Below, one piece after another: positions 26,543 through 35,633 of a stretch of DNA of 64,000 nucleotides. Origin of the DNA: CAADGY01 sp900696665 (GTDB taxonomy: Bacteria > Acidobacteriota > Terriglobia > Bryobacterales > Bryobacteraceae); assembly GCA_035063885.1 (NCBI GenBank), contig JAPSFM010000019.1:1-64000 (forward strand). Reading direction: 5' to 3'. Both the position numbers and the translations under genes were made by a program. The notes under the pieces were generated by a model. That model ran no database searches. It was not told where the DNA came from and saw only the letters and a program-made list of their open reading frames with translations. Position 1 is the first letter of the stretch. Each line of letters opens with the position of its first letter.

Positions 26543-27274
26543 ATGAAGAACTTCGAAGTGGCGAACTCGCGCGAGATTTCCGCCTCGCCCTCACGGCAGT
26601 TCAAGTATCTCGATTTCTTTATCTATGTGTTCGTCGCAGTGCTGCTGGTCTCAAACATCGTGGGGCCGAAGATCACGGCGATTGGACCGTTCCGCATCAG
26701 CGGCGCACAACTGCTGTTTCCCATCACCTACATCTTTGGTGACATTTTCACCGAGGTATACGGATACGCCGCTTCCCGGCGGGCGATCTGGGCGGGATTT
26801 TTTGCCTCGGCGCTGCTGTCCGTCATGGGCCTGTTCGCCGTTTGGCTGCCACCCGCACCCGGATGGGAAGGCCAGGAAGCATTCGCACAGGTGCTGGGAT
26901 TCGTTCCGCGGATGGTGGTGGCCAGCCTCACCGCATACTGGTGTGGAGAGTTCACCAACGCATTTGTCCTGTCCCGCATGAAAGTGCTGACAGGCGGACG
27001 CCACCTTTGGATGCGCACGATCGGTTCCACGGCCATCGGACAACTCGTCGACACCGCGCTGGTGATGACTCTCGCGTTCGGCGGAACGGTGCGCTGGAGT
27101 CTGCTGTTGAACCTGATCCTGTCGGGATATATCGGAAAGGTTCTCTATGAAGCAGCCGCCACGCCCGCAACCTACGCGGTTGTGAATTTCCTGAAGCGGA
27201 AAGAGGGCGTCGACGTGTACGACTATGCGACGAACTACAATCCGTTTGAAGGAAATATCATTCGCGAAACATAG
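26543..27274 (+). CDS. yhhQ: queuosine precursor transporter, YhhQ/VUT family
   Basis: A 243-residue membrane protein (ATG 26543; another ATG 14 codons upstream is possible, neither has a strong ribosome site). About six transmembrane segments are visible: FIYVFVAVLLVSNIVGPKI, LLFPITYIFGDIFTEVYGY, IWAGFFASALLSVMGLF and later helices. The motif PITYIFGDIFTEVYGY and the GSTAIGQLVDT stretch are diagnostic of the YhhQ family, which imports queuosine precursors preQ0/preQ1. Its last 40 bp overlap the convergent ferredoxin/ASKHA gene. No queuosine synthesis genes are in the window. Confidence 0.88.
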   Translation: MKNFEVANSREISASPSRQFKYLDFFIYVFVAVLLVSNIVGPKITAIGPFRISGAQLLFPITYIFGDIFTEVYGYAASRRAIWAGFFASALLSVMGLFAVWLPPAPGWEGQEAFAQVLGFVPRMVVASLTAYWCGEFTNAFVLSRMKVLTGGRHLWMRTIGSTAIGQLVDTALVMTLAFGGTVRWSLLLNLILSGYIGKVLYEAAATPATYAVVNFLKRKEGVDVYDYATNYNPFEGNIIRET

Positions 27275-28710
27275 GCGTCCTGAAATTCAGGGTCCGCGTT
27301 CAGCATGATGTGTTGAACCCGCCGGCGAAGCCATTCGAAATCGTCATCCGGACGAAACAACGCCATCTTCGCTCCCAGCAGGGAGGTGTTTCCCGCAGGC
27401 TCCACCTGCTCTTCCGGAAAATCAATCAGCCCGATGCGCCGTGCACTGGCCCGGTTCACGTAATTGCCGAACGCGCCGGACAGGTAGATGCGCGACAGCG
27501 CGTCCGGTGCGGGACCACATCGCGCCGCGAGCAGATCCAGTCCGGCGGCAATGGCTCCCTTGGCCAGTTGCAGTTCGCGTATGTCCGACTGCTGCAACGC
27601 GATTCCGGGCGCCAGTACAAGCGGGCCGTTTTTCAAGCGCCCGTTTGGCTGCACCAGGCCGGCTTCCAGCCCGCAGGCGACCGCGTCCACCAACCCGCTG
27701 CCGCAGACGCCGCGCGCCGGGCCTCCCCCGATCACCGTCGGAATCAGAGCGCCGCCGCGAAAGGAAACTCCGGAGATGGCGCCCGTCGCCGCTCGCATCC
27801 CGGCGCCGATCCGGCCGCCTTCGAAGGCCGGACCCGCCGCGGTGGATGCGCAATACAAGCGGTCACGAGTTCCCACCACCACTTCACCATTGGTGCCGAG
27901 ATCCATCAGTGCAACCCGCTCTGCGGATTCGTGCAGACCCGTGGCAAGAATCCCGGCAAGAATATCGCTCCCGACAAATCCACCGAGACACGGCAAAAAC
28001 CGTACCCGCCCGCACCGCGGCCATCCAAGTTCCTCCGGCTGAAAACATTCGAGACCATCGCGTACGGGCTCGAACGGATAATGCGATAGCGGTTCGACGT
28101 TGATACCGCAGAACAGGTGATGCATCACGGTATTGCCTACGATCACCACGTCGGCAATCGCGGGGGCTTCGAAACCGGCGACCATCGCACCGAGCCCGCG
28201 CCGTATGACGTCGCGAAGCTCTTTTGCACCGGATGGCGTGAGCGCATGTTGCACCCGGCTCATGATGTCGCTGCCGTGAACGGCCTGCCCGTTCAGAGCT
28301 GTGCTGACCGCGTGTACCTGCGCAGTGGCGAGATCCATGAGTTGCGCCACTACGGTGGTGGTGCCGAGATCGATCGCGACGCCAAAACCTTCGCGCGGCG
28401 TGAAATGAAACGGGCGATTGTCCGTGAGAATGGGTGATTCCCACTGGGCGATTTCGAGAACACAATCGCCGCGAGCGAGGCTGCGGCAGGCCAGGCGCCA
28501 TCCTTGCTCAATCTCTTCACTGCTGAGAATGCGAAGCTCATCGGGCACCGGCGGCAGCACGCCTCCGGTAACGCGCACCCGGCACGCTTTGCACTTTCCA
28601 CGCCCTCCGCAAGGAAATTCGACTCCATACGAAAAAAGGACTTCCTTTAAAGGACGTCCTTCGCCAACGTAGATTGCTTTTCCGAGTGGTTCGAGACGGC
28701 ACCATGCCAT
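27235..28710 (-). CDS. 2Fe-2S ferredoxin/ASKHA-ATPase protein (RACE, corrinoid-protein reactivase type)
   Basis: A 491-residue protein. The N-terminal ferredoxin domain has Cys34, Cys40, Cys43 (CGGRGKCKAC) and Cys75 (LACRS), a plant-type 2Fe-2S pattern. A linker leads to an ASKHA ATPase domain with VAIDLGTTTV (phosphate-1 motif) and LMDLGTNGEVVVG, then GSGLVDAV. This is the DUF4445/RACE architecture of reductive activators of corrinoid-dependent methyltransferases. No methyltransferase, corrinoid protein or cobalamin riboswitch is adjacent, so the partner is elsewhere or unknown. The gene end overlaps yhhQ by 40 bp on the opposite strand. Confidence 0.87.
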   Translation of the reverse strand: MAWCRLEPLGKAIYVGEGRPLKEVLFSYGVEFPCGGRGKCKACRVRVTGGVLPPVPDELRILSSEEIEQGWRLACRSLARGDCVLEIAQWESPILTDNRPFHFTPREGFGVAIDLGTTTVVAQLMDLATAQVHAVSTALNGQAVHGSDIMSRVQHALTPSGAKELRDVIRRGLGAMVAGFEAPAIADVVIVGNTVMHHLFCGINVEPLSHYPFEPVRDGLECFQPEELGWPRCGRVRFLPCLGGFVGSDILAGILATGLHESAERVALMDLGTNGEVVVGTRDRLYCASTAAGPAFEGGRIGAGMRAATGAISGVSFRGGALIPTVIGGGPARGVCGSGLVDAVACGLEAGLVQPNGRLKNGPLVLAPGIALQQSDIRELQLAKGAIAAGLDLLAARCGPAPDALSRIYLSGAFGNYVNRASARRIGLIDFPEEQVEPAGNTSLLGAKMALFRPDDDFEWLRRRVQHIMLNADPEFQDAYVSRMIFPSNGL

Positions 28711-28733
28711 CCCTTGAGCATAGCCCGGCGTAC

Positions 28734-29666
28734 TTATGGCACTCGTTCGGTTAAAGTCACCGGATCGGCCAGCTTGAAAGCGATTCTTGTTTCCACGTCG
28801 ATTTGAGCAGCCTTTCCCCGAGTGACCATCACCCCGCCAGTGCCCGCGGCTCCACCGGCGGCGGCGCCGATAGCGGCACCTTTTCCACCTCCGGCAATTG
28901 CGCCAATGGCGGCGCCCAAACCCGCTGCGATTCCAACCTTCGCCGCGTCACTCCCCTTACTTGCAGGGCCGGACTTCACGAACGGCTCCGTCTGGATCGC
29001 CACTTTCTGACCGTCGCGCGTGCTGAGTCTGACAAGTTGAATGGAGAGCCGGGAGAGGCCCTTCACCCTTCCCGCCTCGCGCGCTTCCACGACGCGCCCT
29101 TCCACACGTGCGCCCCGCTCGGCGATCACAAGCCCGTCTACCACCAGCGGCTGGTCCAGGGTGGCAAAAAAGCTGTCACCAGCCTGGTCCCTATCGCTGT
29201 TGAGCGTTTCGGAGAGCCGCACATTAATAATAGTGCCGGAAGGAATCGTCACCTTTCGCGGCGGCGGAGGCGCTGGCGGCTCAACTTTTTCCGGCTGTAC
29301 GATAGCCGGAGCGGGCATGGGGGCCGGAGGCTCCACCCGTTGCACAACAGGAGCAGGCTGAGGAACCGGTTGCTGCGTCTGCGCCACTTCAACCGGCTTA
29401 GCGGCCGGTGGCGGTGGATCACTGCTGCGCGCGGGTCTACGCTCGCGGCGGCGCTCCACCGGCGCGGGAGACGGTTTAGCGGCAGGAGGCTTAAGATTCA
29501 CCGGCGCCGGCAGTTCGGGTGTCTCAACCGCTGGAGATTCCACTACCGGAACGGGCACCGCGACACTGACAGCAGGCTCGGGAGCAGCAGGCTCCCTCAT
29601 CATGTACACGGTAAACCCGGCCGCTACCACAACCCCGACTACAAAAGCCAGAAATGGTTTTAGCAT
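28734..29666 (-). CDS. Pro-rich membrane-anchored protein with TrbI-like and glycine-zipper segments
   Basis: A 310-residue protein. A strong ribosome site (GAGGAGGAGG, 5 nt from ATG 29666) supports the start. Residues 4-23 form a membrane anchor, about 25-135 are a Pro/Ala/Val-rich linker, about 140-235 form a beta domain beginning PSGTIINVRLSETLNSDRDQAGD, reminiscent of VirB10/TrbI-type domains, and about 240-280 are a Gly/Ala-rich glycine zipper (GAAIGAIAGGGKGAAIGAAA). Such proteins recur in Acidobacteria and are probably envelope-spanning. No type IV secretion genes are near, so a conjugation role is not supported. Confidence 0.68.
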   Translation of the reverse strand: MLKPFLAFVVGVVVAAGFTVYMMREPAAPEPAVSVAVPVPVVESPAVETPELPAPVNLKPPAAKPSPAPVERRRERRPARSSDPPPPAAKPVEVAQTQQPVPQPAPVVQRVEPPAPMPAPAIVQPEKVEPPAPPPPRKVTIPSGTIINVRLSETLNSDRDQAGDSFFATLDQPLVVDGLVIAERGARVEGRVVEAREAGRVKGLSRLSIQLVRLSTRDGQKVAIQTEPFVKSGPASKGSDAAKVGIAAGLGAAIGAIAGGGKGAAIGAAAGGAAGTGGVMVTRGKAAQIDVETRIAFKLADPVTLTERVP

Positions 29667-29925
29667 GAGGACCTCCTCCTCATATGTGTTAAACGTCTCA
29701 GACCCGCACGGCGTTTCCGCCAGTCGAACGCACCGAAGCGGCTCCGCTCAAGCTGGCAAAGAAGCGCCCCATCCCCACGCGGCGCGTCGCGTCATCCGCC
29801 CCGAGGCTCCCATTTGAAATGCTTCACTGTATTCGTCACAGCGTCTGTTTGGGCCGGTGCCTCCAGTGGTGTCCGGGCGGCCATATTTCGATTGTACGCG
29901 GCACCTTCAGTAGAATGTTCACTCT

Positions 29926-31128
29926 ATGCGTCCTTTTCATTTGCTCCTGGTATTGCCGCTGACGCTCCCGGCTCAGCAGGTACCTGAGGAAAGCTTTCTT
30001 GGCAGCCTCGCTCCCGTAATTCGCTCGATTCAGGAAGAGCGTGGGTTCCCGATGGCTTATGAAAATCGGAAAGGGATTTCGGTGGACGAGTGGCGCCGCC
30101 GCGGACGCGCGGAAGTTCAGCGCTGTCTATCCTTCTCTCCGAAGCCGGTTCCGCTCGATGTGCGGGTTCACTCTGTAGTGGAACGCGACGGGTACGAGGT
30201 GCGGAAGATTTCTTTCGCCGGGTCGGGCCATTACCGCGTGCCGGCGTACCTGTTGGTGCCAAAGAAGTCCGGACAGAAGTTGCCCGCGGTTGTGGCGCTG
30301 CACGATCACGGCGGCTGGTTTTTTCACGGCAAGGAAAAGCTGGTGAAGCTGGAAGATGAACACGCTTCCCTGACGGCATTCCGCGAGCAGTATTACGGCG
30401 GCCGGACTTATGCGGATGAACTGGCGCGGCGCGGTTTCGTCGTCGTCGTCCCCGACGCATTCTATTGGGGTGAGCGGCGTCTCACCTACAATCAGCCTCC
30501 GAGGGAACTCGCCTCCAGGCTCGCCCGGCTCGACCCCGCATCGGTTGAGTATGTTCGCGCCTACAACTCCTGGGCGCGCGAGCGGACCACCGAACTGAAC
30601 ACCTGGCTTTCGTTCAGCGGAACAAGCTGGATGGGCATTGTCAATCACGACGACCGCCGCAGTGTGGATGTACTAGCTTCGCTTCCCGAAGTGGATCCGA
30701 AGCGCATCGGTTGCCTGGGGCTCTCCGGCGGGGGCTACCGGTCCACTTACCTCGCCGGCATGGAGCCGCGAATCCGAGCGGCGGTGATTACCGGATGGAT
30801 GACATCGCTTCCCACCACGCTCGATATTTCCTATTCCGTTCACAGCGCTTTGTTTGACGCATTCGGTGTGCACCAGAACCTCGACCATTCCGACATTGGG
30901 AGCCTGGCCGCACCCGATTGCGCGCTGTTTGTGCAGAACTGCGCGCGCGACCGTCTGTTCACGCGCGCCGGAATGGAGTCGGCCGCGGAAAAAATTCGTG
31001 CTGTGTACGCGGATTTGAAACGTCCCGAACGCTACCGCTCAAAGTTCTATGACGTGCCGCACCAGTTCAACGTCGCCATGCAGGAAGAGGCTTTTGCATG
31101 GCTGGAGCAATGGTTGGCGAAACACTGA
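29926..31128 (+). CDS. exported alpha/beta-hydrolase (dienelactone/acetyl-xylan esterase-like)
   Basis: A 400-residue protein with a signal peptide (RPFHLLLVLPLTLPAQ). The hydrolase core shows LPAVVALHDHGGWFF (oxyanion-loop region), YADELARRGFVVVVPDAFYWGERR, the nucleophile elbow GLSGGG (Ser in GxSxG), and a C-terminal DVPHQFN where the His is the likely third catalytic residue; the Asp would be in ALFVQNCARDRLF. The family includes carbohydrate and peptide esterases. Genomic context (carbohydrate enzymes on both sides) suggests a polysaccharide-related esterase, but this is inference. Confidence 0.78.
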   Translation: MRPFHLLLVLPLTLPAQQVPEESFLGSLAPVIRSIQEERGFPMAYENRKGISVDEWRRRGRAEVQRCLSFSPKPVPLDVRVHSVVERDGYEVRKISFAGSGHYRVPAYLLVPKKSGQKLPAVVALHDHGGWFFHGKEKLVKLEDEHASLTAFREQYYGGRTYADELARRGFVVVVPDAFYWGERRLTYNQPPRELASRLARLDPASVEYVRAYNSWARERTTELNTWLSFSGTSWMGIVNHDDRRSVDVLASLPEVDPKRIGCLGLSGGGYRSTYLAGMEPRIRAAVITGWMTSLPTTLDISYSVHSALFDAFGVHQNLDHSDIGSLAAPDCALFVQNCARDRLFTRAGMESAAEKIRAVYADLKRPERYRSKFYDVPHQFNVAMQEEAFAWLEQWLAKH

Positions 31129-31138
31129 GTCATTCCTG

Positions 31139-32860
31139 TCACCGGTACGAAATCGTGATCGAATTGCAACGCACTAGGCCTGGCGCGTCGAGGGCATAGG
31201 TTGCGGCGTTGTTCCGGAAATCCCCCGGCTTCAACATTTGCTTGTGTGCCTTTTCGCCGTCCGCCGTTTGATAGCGATAGGTCACCACCACCGGCGCGCG
31301 CAACGCGGCCGCATCGCGCAGCTTGAAATGAACCGTGTTTTGGCCCGCGAAGATCTGCGGCAGCGACATAATGCCGTTTTCGAAATAGAGATCGAGGGCA
31401 AGGGCATTCAGCCCAGGCATACTTTGGCGTCCCGGACGAGGCTTCACCGAGACGCGAACCTGGAACCGGTACACGCCGTGGATGCTCACATCGCGTCCAT
31501 TAAACCTGGGCCGTCCCAGCTCGATGCTCATCTTGCCGGGACGCGACGGCAACGTCTGCCATTCGGACCACACGTCCGGATCCTGCGCGCTGTTGGTTTT
31601 TGCACGCAGCGTGCGAATGGCTATACTTGCATCGCCTTCCTCCCCACCGGCAAGCTCCGCGTTTAACGTGCCGTCCACCAGCACGTAGGGACTGTAGAAA
31701 TCCAGGACGGCTTCGCCTCCCACCGCCGGCTCACGCGGCCTGAGATATGGTGCGACGGCCGAATGCACCAAGCTGGAACCGGATGCCAGCACATCCTTCA
31801 GGTCTTCCTGCGCCAGCGTTGGAGTGTACGTCATGCGCCCCCATGCCTGTCCGATGCTCCTTCCGCCCTCCATCTCCGGGTCATAGTTCTCGTCCTTGGG
31901 AATCGTGGCAAGATACGGCTTCGCCCATTGATAGTTTGGATCGTACTTCGGCCAGTTCCCATCCAACATCGTCTCCGTGACACGGTAGAAACGGCCAGAC
32001 GGGCGAAACGGCAGCTCGCGATTCGCTCTCTCGCTGACGGGTCTATAGAACTTACGGGCGGAATTGTCCCAGAAACGCTCAATGGTCATTCCTCTGGGCA
32101 GCCTGAAATCCATGTCGTGGAAACGCGTGCCCATCTTGTAGTGGGAATCGCCGAATACGGATCGCTTGGGCGACCCCGCTTTCTCCCACGCACTTTGGTT
32201 TTCAAAATAGGCGGGCTGCAGAGCGAGCGCCCGGTCCCACTCCTGCGCGAAGTATTCAAAGAACGGTCTGCTTCGATGCTTAAAGGTCCGATTACGCAGA
32301 ATGTTCCCGTCGTTGCCCACTTCGGCCCAATCCAGAATGCGGGCGTCCGGCGCATCGCGATCGATGAGGTAGTATCCGTAGCGTGGATCAAAGGCGCCAT
32401 GTTTGCCGTCCAGGCGCAGGCGGTACATGGTGTGAAACCCGCCACCCTCGTTTTGCACCACCACGCGCTCAGACGCTTTCGCGTCGCCTTTGTACTCCTG
32501 CCAGGCCGCATCCGCCGCGCGGCTGCACGTATCGCAATAGCCCCAGCCGTATACGAAGAGGCTTTTGTGGGCGTCCAGGACATATTGCTCCTTGCCGAAA
32601 TCGCCTTCGTAGGCCTGAATCATCCCGCCGGCAGCCATACGGCAGAATAGCCGCAGCCATTCGAAAAACGCCTTGCCCTGTGCGGTTTCGGACGCCTTTT
32701 CCAGGCCCTCCAGGCGCATCACGTCTTTCGTCCACGTGACAAGATCGGTTGCCTGCGGCCAGCGTTCGCTAACCACCAGCGGTCCGGATACAGCCGAATG
32801 TTCCGCCGCGGCCAGACAACCCGCCGCCAACAGCGCTGCGATAAGACGACATTTGTTCAT
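31139..32860 (-). CDS. exported protein with transglutaminase-like Cys-His-Asp region
   Basis: A 573-residue protein (start at ATG 32860; ATG 32869 also possible) with a signal peptide (CRLIAALLAAGCLAAAEH). Residues 105-165 resemble a transglutaminase-like core: GWGYCDTCSRAADAAW (Cys109 or Cys112), GGFHTMYRLRLDGKHG (His143) and AFDPRYGYY (Asp158), in the order and spacing of the family. The rest has no domain I recognise and a beta-rich C-terminal half. It starts 59 bp from the divergent GH116 gene, so the two could share control. The enzymatic call is a hypothesis based on motif order. Confidence 0.6.
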   Translation of the reverse strand: MNKCRLIAALLAAGCLAAAEHSAVSGPLVVSERWPQATDLVTWTKDVMRLEGLEKASETAQGKAFFEWLRLFCRMAAGGMIQAYEGDFGKEQYVLDAHKSLFVYGWGYCDTCSRAADAAWQEYKGDAKASERVVVQNEGGGFHTMYRLRLDGKHGAFDPRYGYYLIDRDAPDARILDWAEVGNDGNILRNRTFKHRSRPFFEYFAQEWDRALALQPAYFENQSAWEKAGSPKRSVFGDSHYKMGTRFHDMDFRLPRGMTIERFWDNSARKFYRPVSERANRELPFRPSGRFYRVTETMLDGNWPKYDPNYQWAKPYLATIPKDENYDPEMEGGRSIGQAWGRMTYTPTLAQEDLKDVLASGSSLVHSAVAPYLRPREPAVGGEAVLDFYSPYVLVDGTLNAELAGGEEGDASIAIRTLRAKTNSAQDPDVWSEWQTLPSRPGKMSIELGRPRFNGRDVSIHGVYRFQVRVSVKPRPGRQSMPGLNALALDLYFENGIMSLPQIFAGQNTVHFKLRDAAALRAPVVVTYRYQTADGEKAHKQMLKPGDFRNNAATYALDAPGLVRCNSITISYR

Positions 32861-32919
32861 CAGATCCATTCTCGCTGTTTGTCCCGCTTTGTGATAGAAC
32901 CTACCAAAGAGGACCAATA

Positions 32920-35607
32920 ATGAAACGCACAAAGGGACCCGGACGGCGGCGCTTTCTTCAGACGGTAGCACTGGCTGGTGGAATTCCTTCCGGGAGTATG
33001 GCGCAGGAAGCTGGTGGGACTTCTGGAAGAGCCAAAACAGGGGCGGCGGCGCCCATCGAGTACCCACGCGTGTTCACAGGAGCCCGGCTTGCTCGCATCG
33101 CGTTTCCTCTGGGTGGCATCGGAGCCGGAACCATCAGCCTGGGAGGCCGTGGACAACTTCGGGACTGGGAGATCTTCAACCGCCCCGATAAGGGCAAGTC
33201 GCCTCAGTACGCGTTCCCTTCAATTTGGGTGAAAGGCACCAAAGGACCATCGGTTGTCTCGGTGCTCGAAGCGGCGCTCAGACCTCCATATGAAGGGTCG
33301 AGCGGCTTGGGCACCGCAAATGTGCCGGGTCTGCCTCGCCTGGAATCGGCGGTGTTTACCGGAGAGTATCCGCTGGCGCGAGTGGACTTTCGCGACCAGA
33401 AATTGCCGGTTCTGGTATCGCTCGAAGCGTTCAGCCCGTTCTTTCCTCTCGACGCGAACGAATCGGGATTACCCGTGGCCGTGCTTCGCTACCACGTAAC
33501 GAATCCCGCGGCGGCGCCTGCCAGCGTAGCCATCGCGTTCTCTGTAGATAACCCTGTAGGCACAACCGGACGCACCAACGAGTTCCGCAAGAGCGGCGCG
33601 CTCGAAGGTATCTTTATGCAGAATCCGTTTCTGGCTGCGACGGATCCCTTGGCCGGTTCGTTTGCGCTATCGGTGCTTGCCGGGGACGGCGGCCGGATCA
33701 CACACTTACGCGGATGGCGCGGCGGAACGGGATGGCGTGTGGGTCCTCTGTTATTCTGGGACGATTTTTCCGCCGACGGCGACCTCGGACCGGAAGAACC
33801 CGTGCGCGACAGTGTAGGATCTTTATGTTTGCATAAGGAGATCGGCCCGCGCGCCTCCGCCGATTTCACTTTCCTGCTGAGTTGGCGCTTCCCGAACCGC
33901 ACACCCGAGCGCTGCGGCTGGAACGCCGTCAAGGGCGAGGAGAAGACCAACCTCGGCAACTGGTACTGTACGCGGTTCCCGGACGCCTGGAAAGCGGCGG
34001 AATACGCGGCTACGAATCTCGAAAGACTGGAGAAGCGCACGCGTGAATTCGTCGAAGCCATCCGCGGCACGACGGTTCCCGCCGCGGTGCGCGACGCCGC
34101 TACAGCCAATCTTTCCACTTTTGCGAGCACGACGTGCTTTCGAACGGCGGATGGGGAGTTCCACACGTTTGAAGGATCGAACGATCAACGTGGCTGCTGC
34201 TTCGGCAATTGCACGCATGTGTGGAATTACGAAGCCGCCACACCGCACCTGTTCCCATCGCTCTCGCGATCGCTGCGCGACAGCGCATTCGGGTTCTGCA
34301 CAGACGAACAGGGGCTGATGGATTTTCGTCAACTGCTCCCCGCGGGGAAGCAGCGCTGGGGCTCCGCGGCCGCCGACGGGCAGATGGGCGCCATCATGAA
34401 GCTCTATCTCGACTGGCGGCTGTCGGGCGACACCGAATGGCTGAGCAAACACTGGCCGGCGGCGAAGCGCGCACTCGAGTTCTCCTGGATCGCCGGCGGG
34501 TGGGACGCCGACCGTGATGGAGTCATGGAAGGCTGCCAGCACAATACATATGACGTCGAATTTTTTGGACCCAACCCGCTTTGCGAAGTCTGGTATCTGG
34601 GTGCGCTGCGCGCCGCGACGGAAATGGCGCGCGCCGTGGGTGATGAGCAATCTGCTGCAACTTACAACTCACTGTTTGAGGGCGGCAGTAAGTGGACTGA
34701 TGCGAACCTGTTCAACGGCGAGTATTACATCCAGAAGATTCAGGGCATCCCAAAAGACAGGATTGCCAAAGGGCTGACTGTCGGGATGGGCAGCGCCGGC
34801 ACGGAAAACCCCGACTTTCAAGTGGGTGATGGCTGCCTGGTGGATCAACTCGTGGGACAGTTTCTAGCTCACGTCGCCGGGTTGGGCAACTTGCTGGATC
34901 CCTCCAAAATGCGGAAGTCCCTCCAGTCGGTGATGAAATACAACTACAAGGAGAACTTGTACCAGCACACCTCCGTTCAGCGCATCTACGCTCTCAACGA
35001 TGAGGCCGCGCTGGTGATCTGCGACTACGGAGCGGTGAAGCGGCCGCGAATTCCCTTCCCCTATTTCGCGGAAGCGTGGACGGGCCTTGAGTACGCAATT
35101 GCTTCGCTGATGATTTATCAGGGCTTGGTCGACGAAGGGTTAAAAGTGGTTGAGAGCGCACGGCGCCGGCACGATGGTGAACGCCGCAATCCGTGGAATG
35201 AGCCGGAATGCGGCCATCACTACGCCCGCGCACTTTCGGCATGGGGCTTGATCCTGGCATGCAATGGCTTCCTCTATGACACGCCGCGCAAACACGTCGA
35301 GGCTAAGCCGCGAATACGCCCGGACAATTTCACGTCGTTCTGGTCCACGGGAACGGGCTGGGGCGTTTTTTCCCAGATGGTGCGTGAAAGGCGGCTGCAC
35401 TTCACGCTGTCGCTACGGGCGGGAAACCTAGCATGCCGTTCGGTGCAATTGCGCAGGACGCGTGGCGCGGCCGCCGGCCGGTCCGAAGTCACCCTGGCCG
35501 GCAAAGTACTTCCACACAGAGATGAACTCCGTGGACGCGAACTCCTCATCACTCTTTCAGAAGAGGTGCGTCTCGGTGAGGGCGATACGTTAACGATCGT
35601 TGCTTGA
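32920..35607 (+). CDS. GH116 beta-glucosidase/glucosylceramidase-like enzyme, Tat-type leader
   Basis: An 895-residue protein with a Tat-like leader (GRRRFLQTVALAGG). The N-terminal beta-sandwich (FPLGGIGAGTISLGGRGQLRDWEIFNRP) and the catalytic (alpha/alpha)6 barrel match the GBA2/GH116 family. The expected nucleophile is Glu438 in CTHVWNYE and the acid/base is Asp545 in HNTYD; both are present, so it should be active. Substrates in the family are beta-glucosides or glucosylceramide. GAGG about 7 nt before the ATG supports the start. The propeller lyase gene begins just after its stop. Confidence 0.9.
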   Translation: MKRTKGPGRRRFLQTVALAGGIPSGSMAQEAGGTSGRAKTGAAAPIEYPRVFTGARLARIAFPLGGIGAGTISLGGRGQLRDWEIFNRPDKGKSPQYAFPSIWVKGTKGPSVVSVLEAALRPPYEGSSGLGTANVPGLPRLESAVFTGEYPLARVDFRDQKLPVLVSLEAFSPFFPLDANESGLPVAVLRYHVTNPAAAPASVAIAFSVDNPVGTTGRTNEFRKSGALEGIFMQNPFLAATDPLAGSFALSVLAGDGGRITHLRGWRGGTGWRVGPLLFWDDFSADGDLGPEEPVRDSVGSLCLHKEIGPRASADFTFLLSWRFPNRTPERCGWNAVKGEEKTNLGNWYCTRFPDAWKAAEYAATNLERLEKRTREFVEAIRGTTVPAAVRDAATANLSTFASTTCFRTADGEFHTFEGSNDQRGCCFGNCTHVWNYEAATPHLFPSLSRSLRDSAFGFCTDEQGLMDFRQLLPAGKQRWGSAAADGQMGAIMKLYLDWRLSGDTEWLSKHWPAAKRALEFSWIAGGWDADRDGVMEGCQHNTYDVEFFGPNPLCEVWYLGALRAATEMARAVGDEQSAATYNSLFEGGSKWTDANLFNGEYYIQKIQGIPKDRIAKGLTVGMGSAGTENPDFQVGDGCLVDQLVGQFLAHVAGLGNLLDPSKMRKSLQSVMKYNYKENLYQHTSVQRIYALNDEAALVICDYGAVKRPRIPFPYFAEAWTGLEYAIASLMIYQGLVDEGLKVVESARRRHDGERRNPWNEPECGHHYARALSAWGLILACNGFLYDTPRKHVEAKPRIRPDNFTSFWSTGTGWGVFSQMVRERRLHFTLSLRAGNLACRSVQLRRTRGAAAGRSEVTLAGKVLPHRDELRGRELLITLSEEVRLGEGDTLTIVA

Positions 35608-35633
35608 GCGCCGGACACGCTACACTGGCAGCG

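Noticed and set aside
28734..29666. Type IV secretion component (VirB10)
   Set aside because: Only a short TrbI-like stretch is seen and no other secretion genes are nearby; the architecture is common in Acidobacteria.
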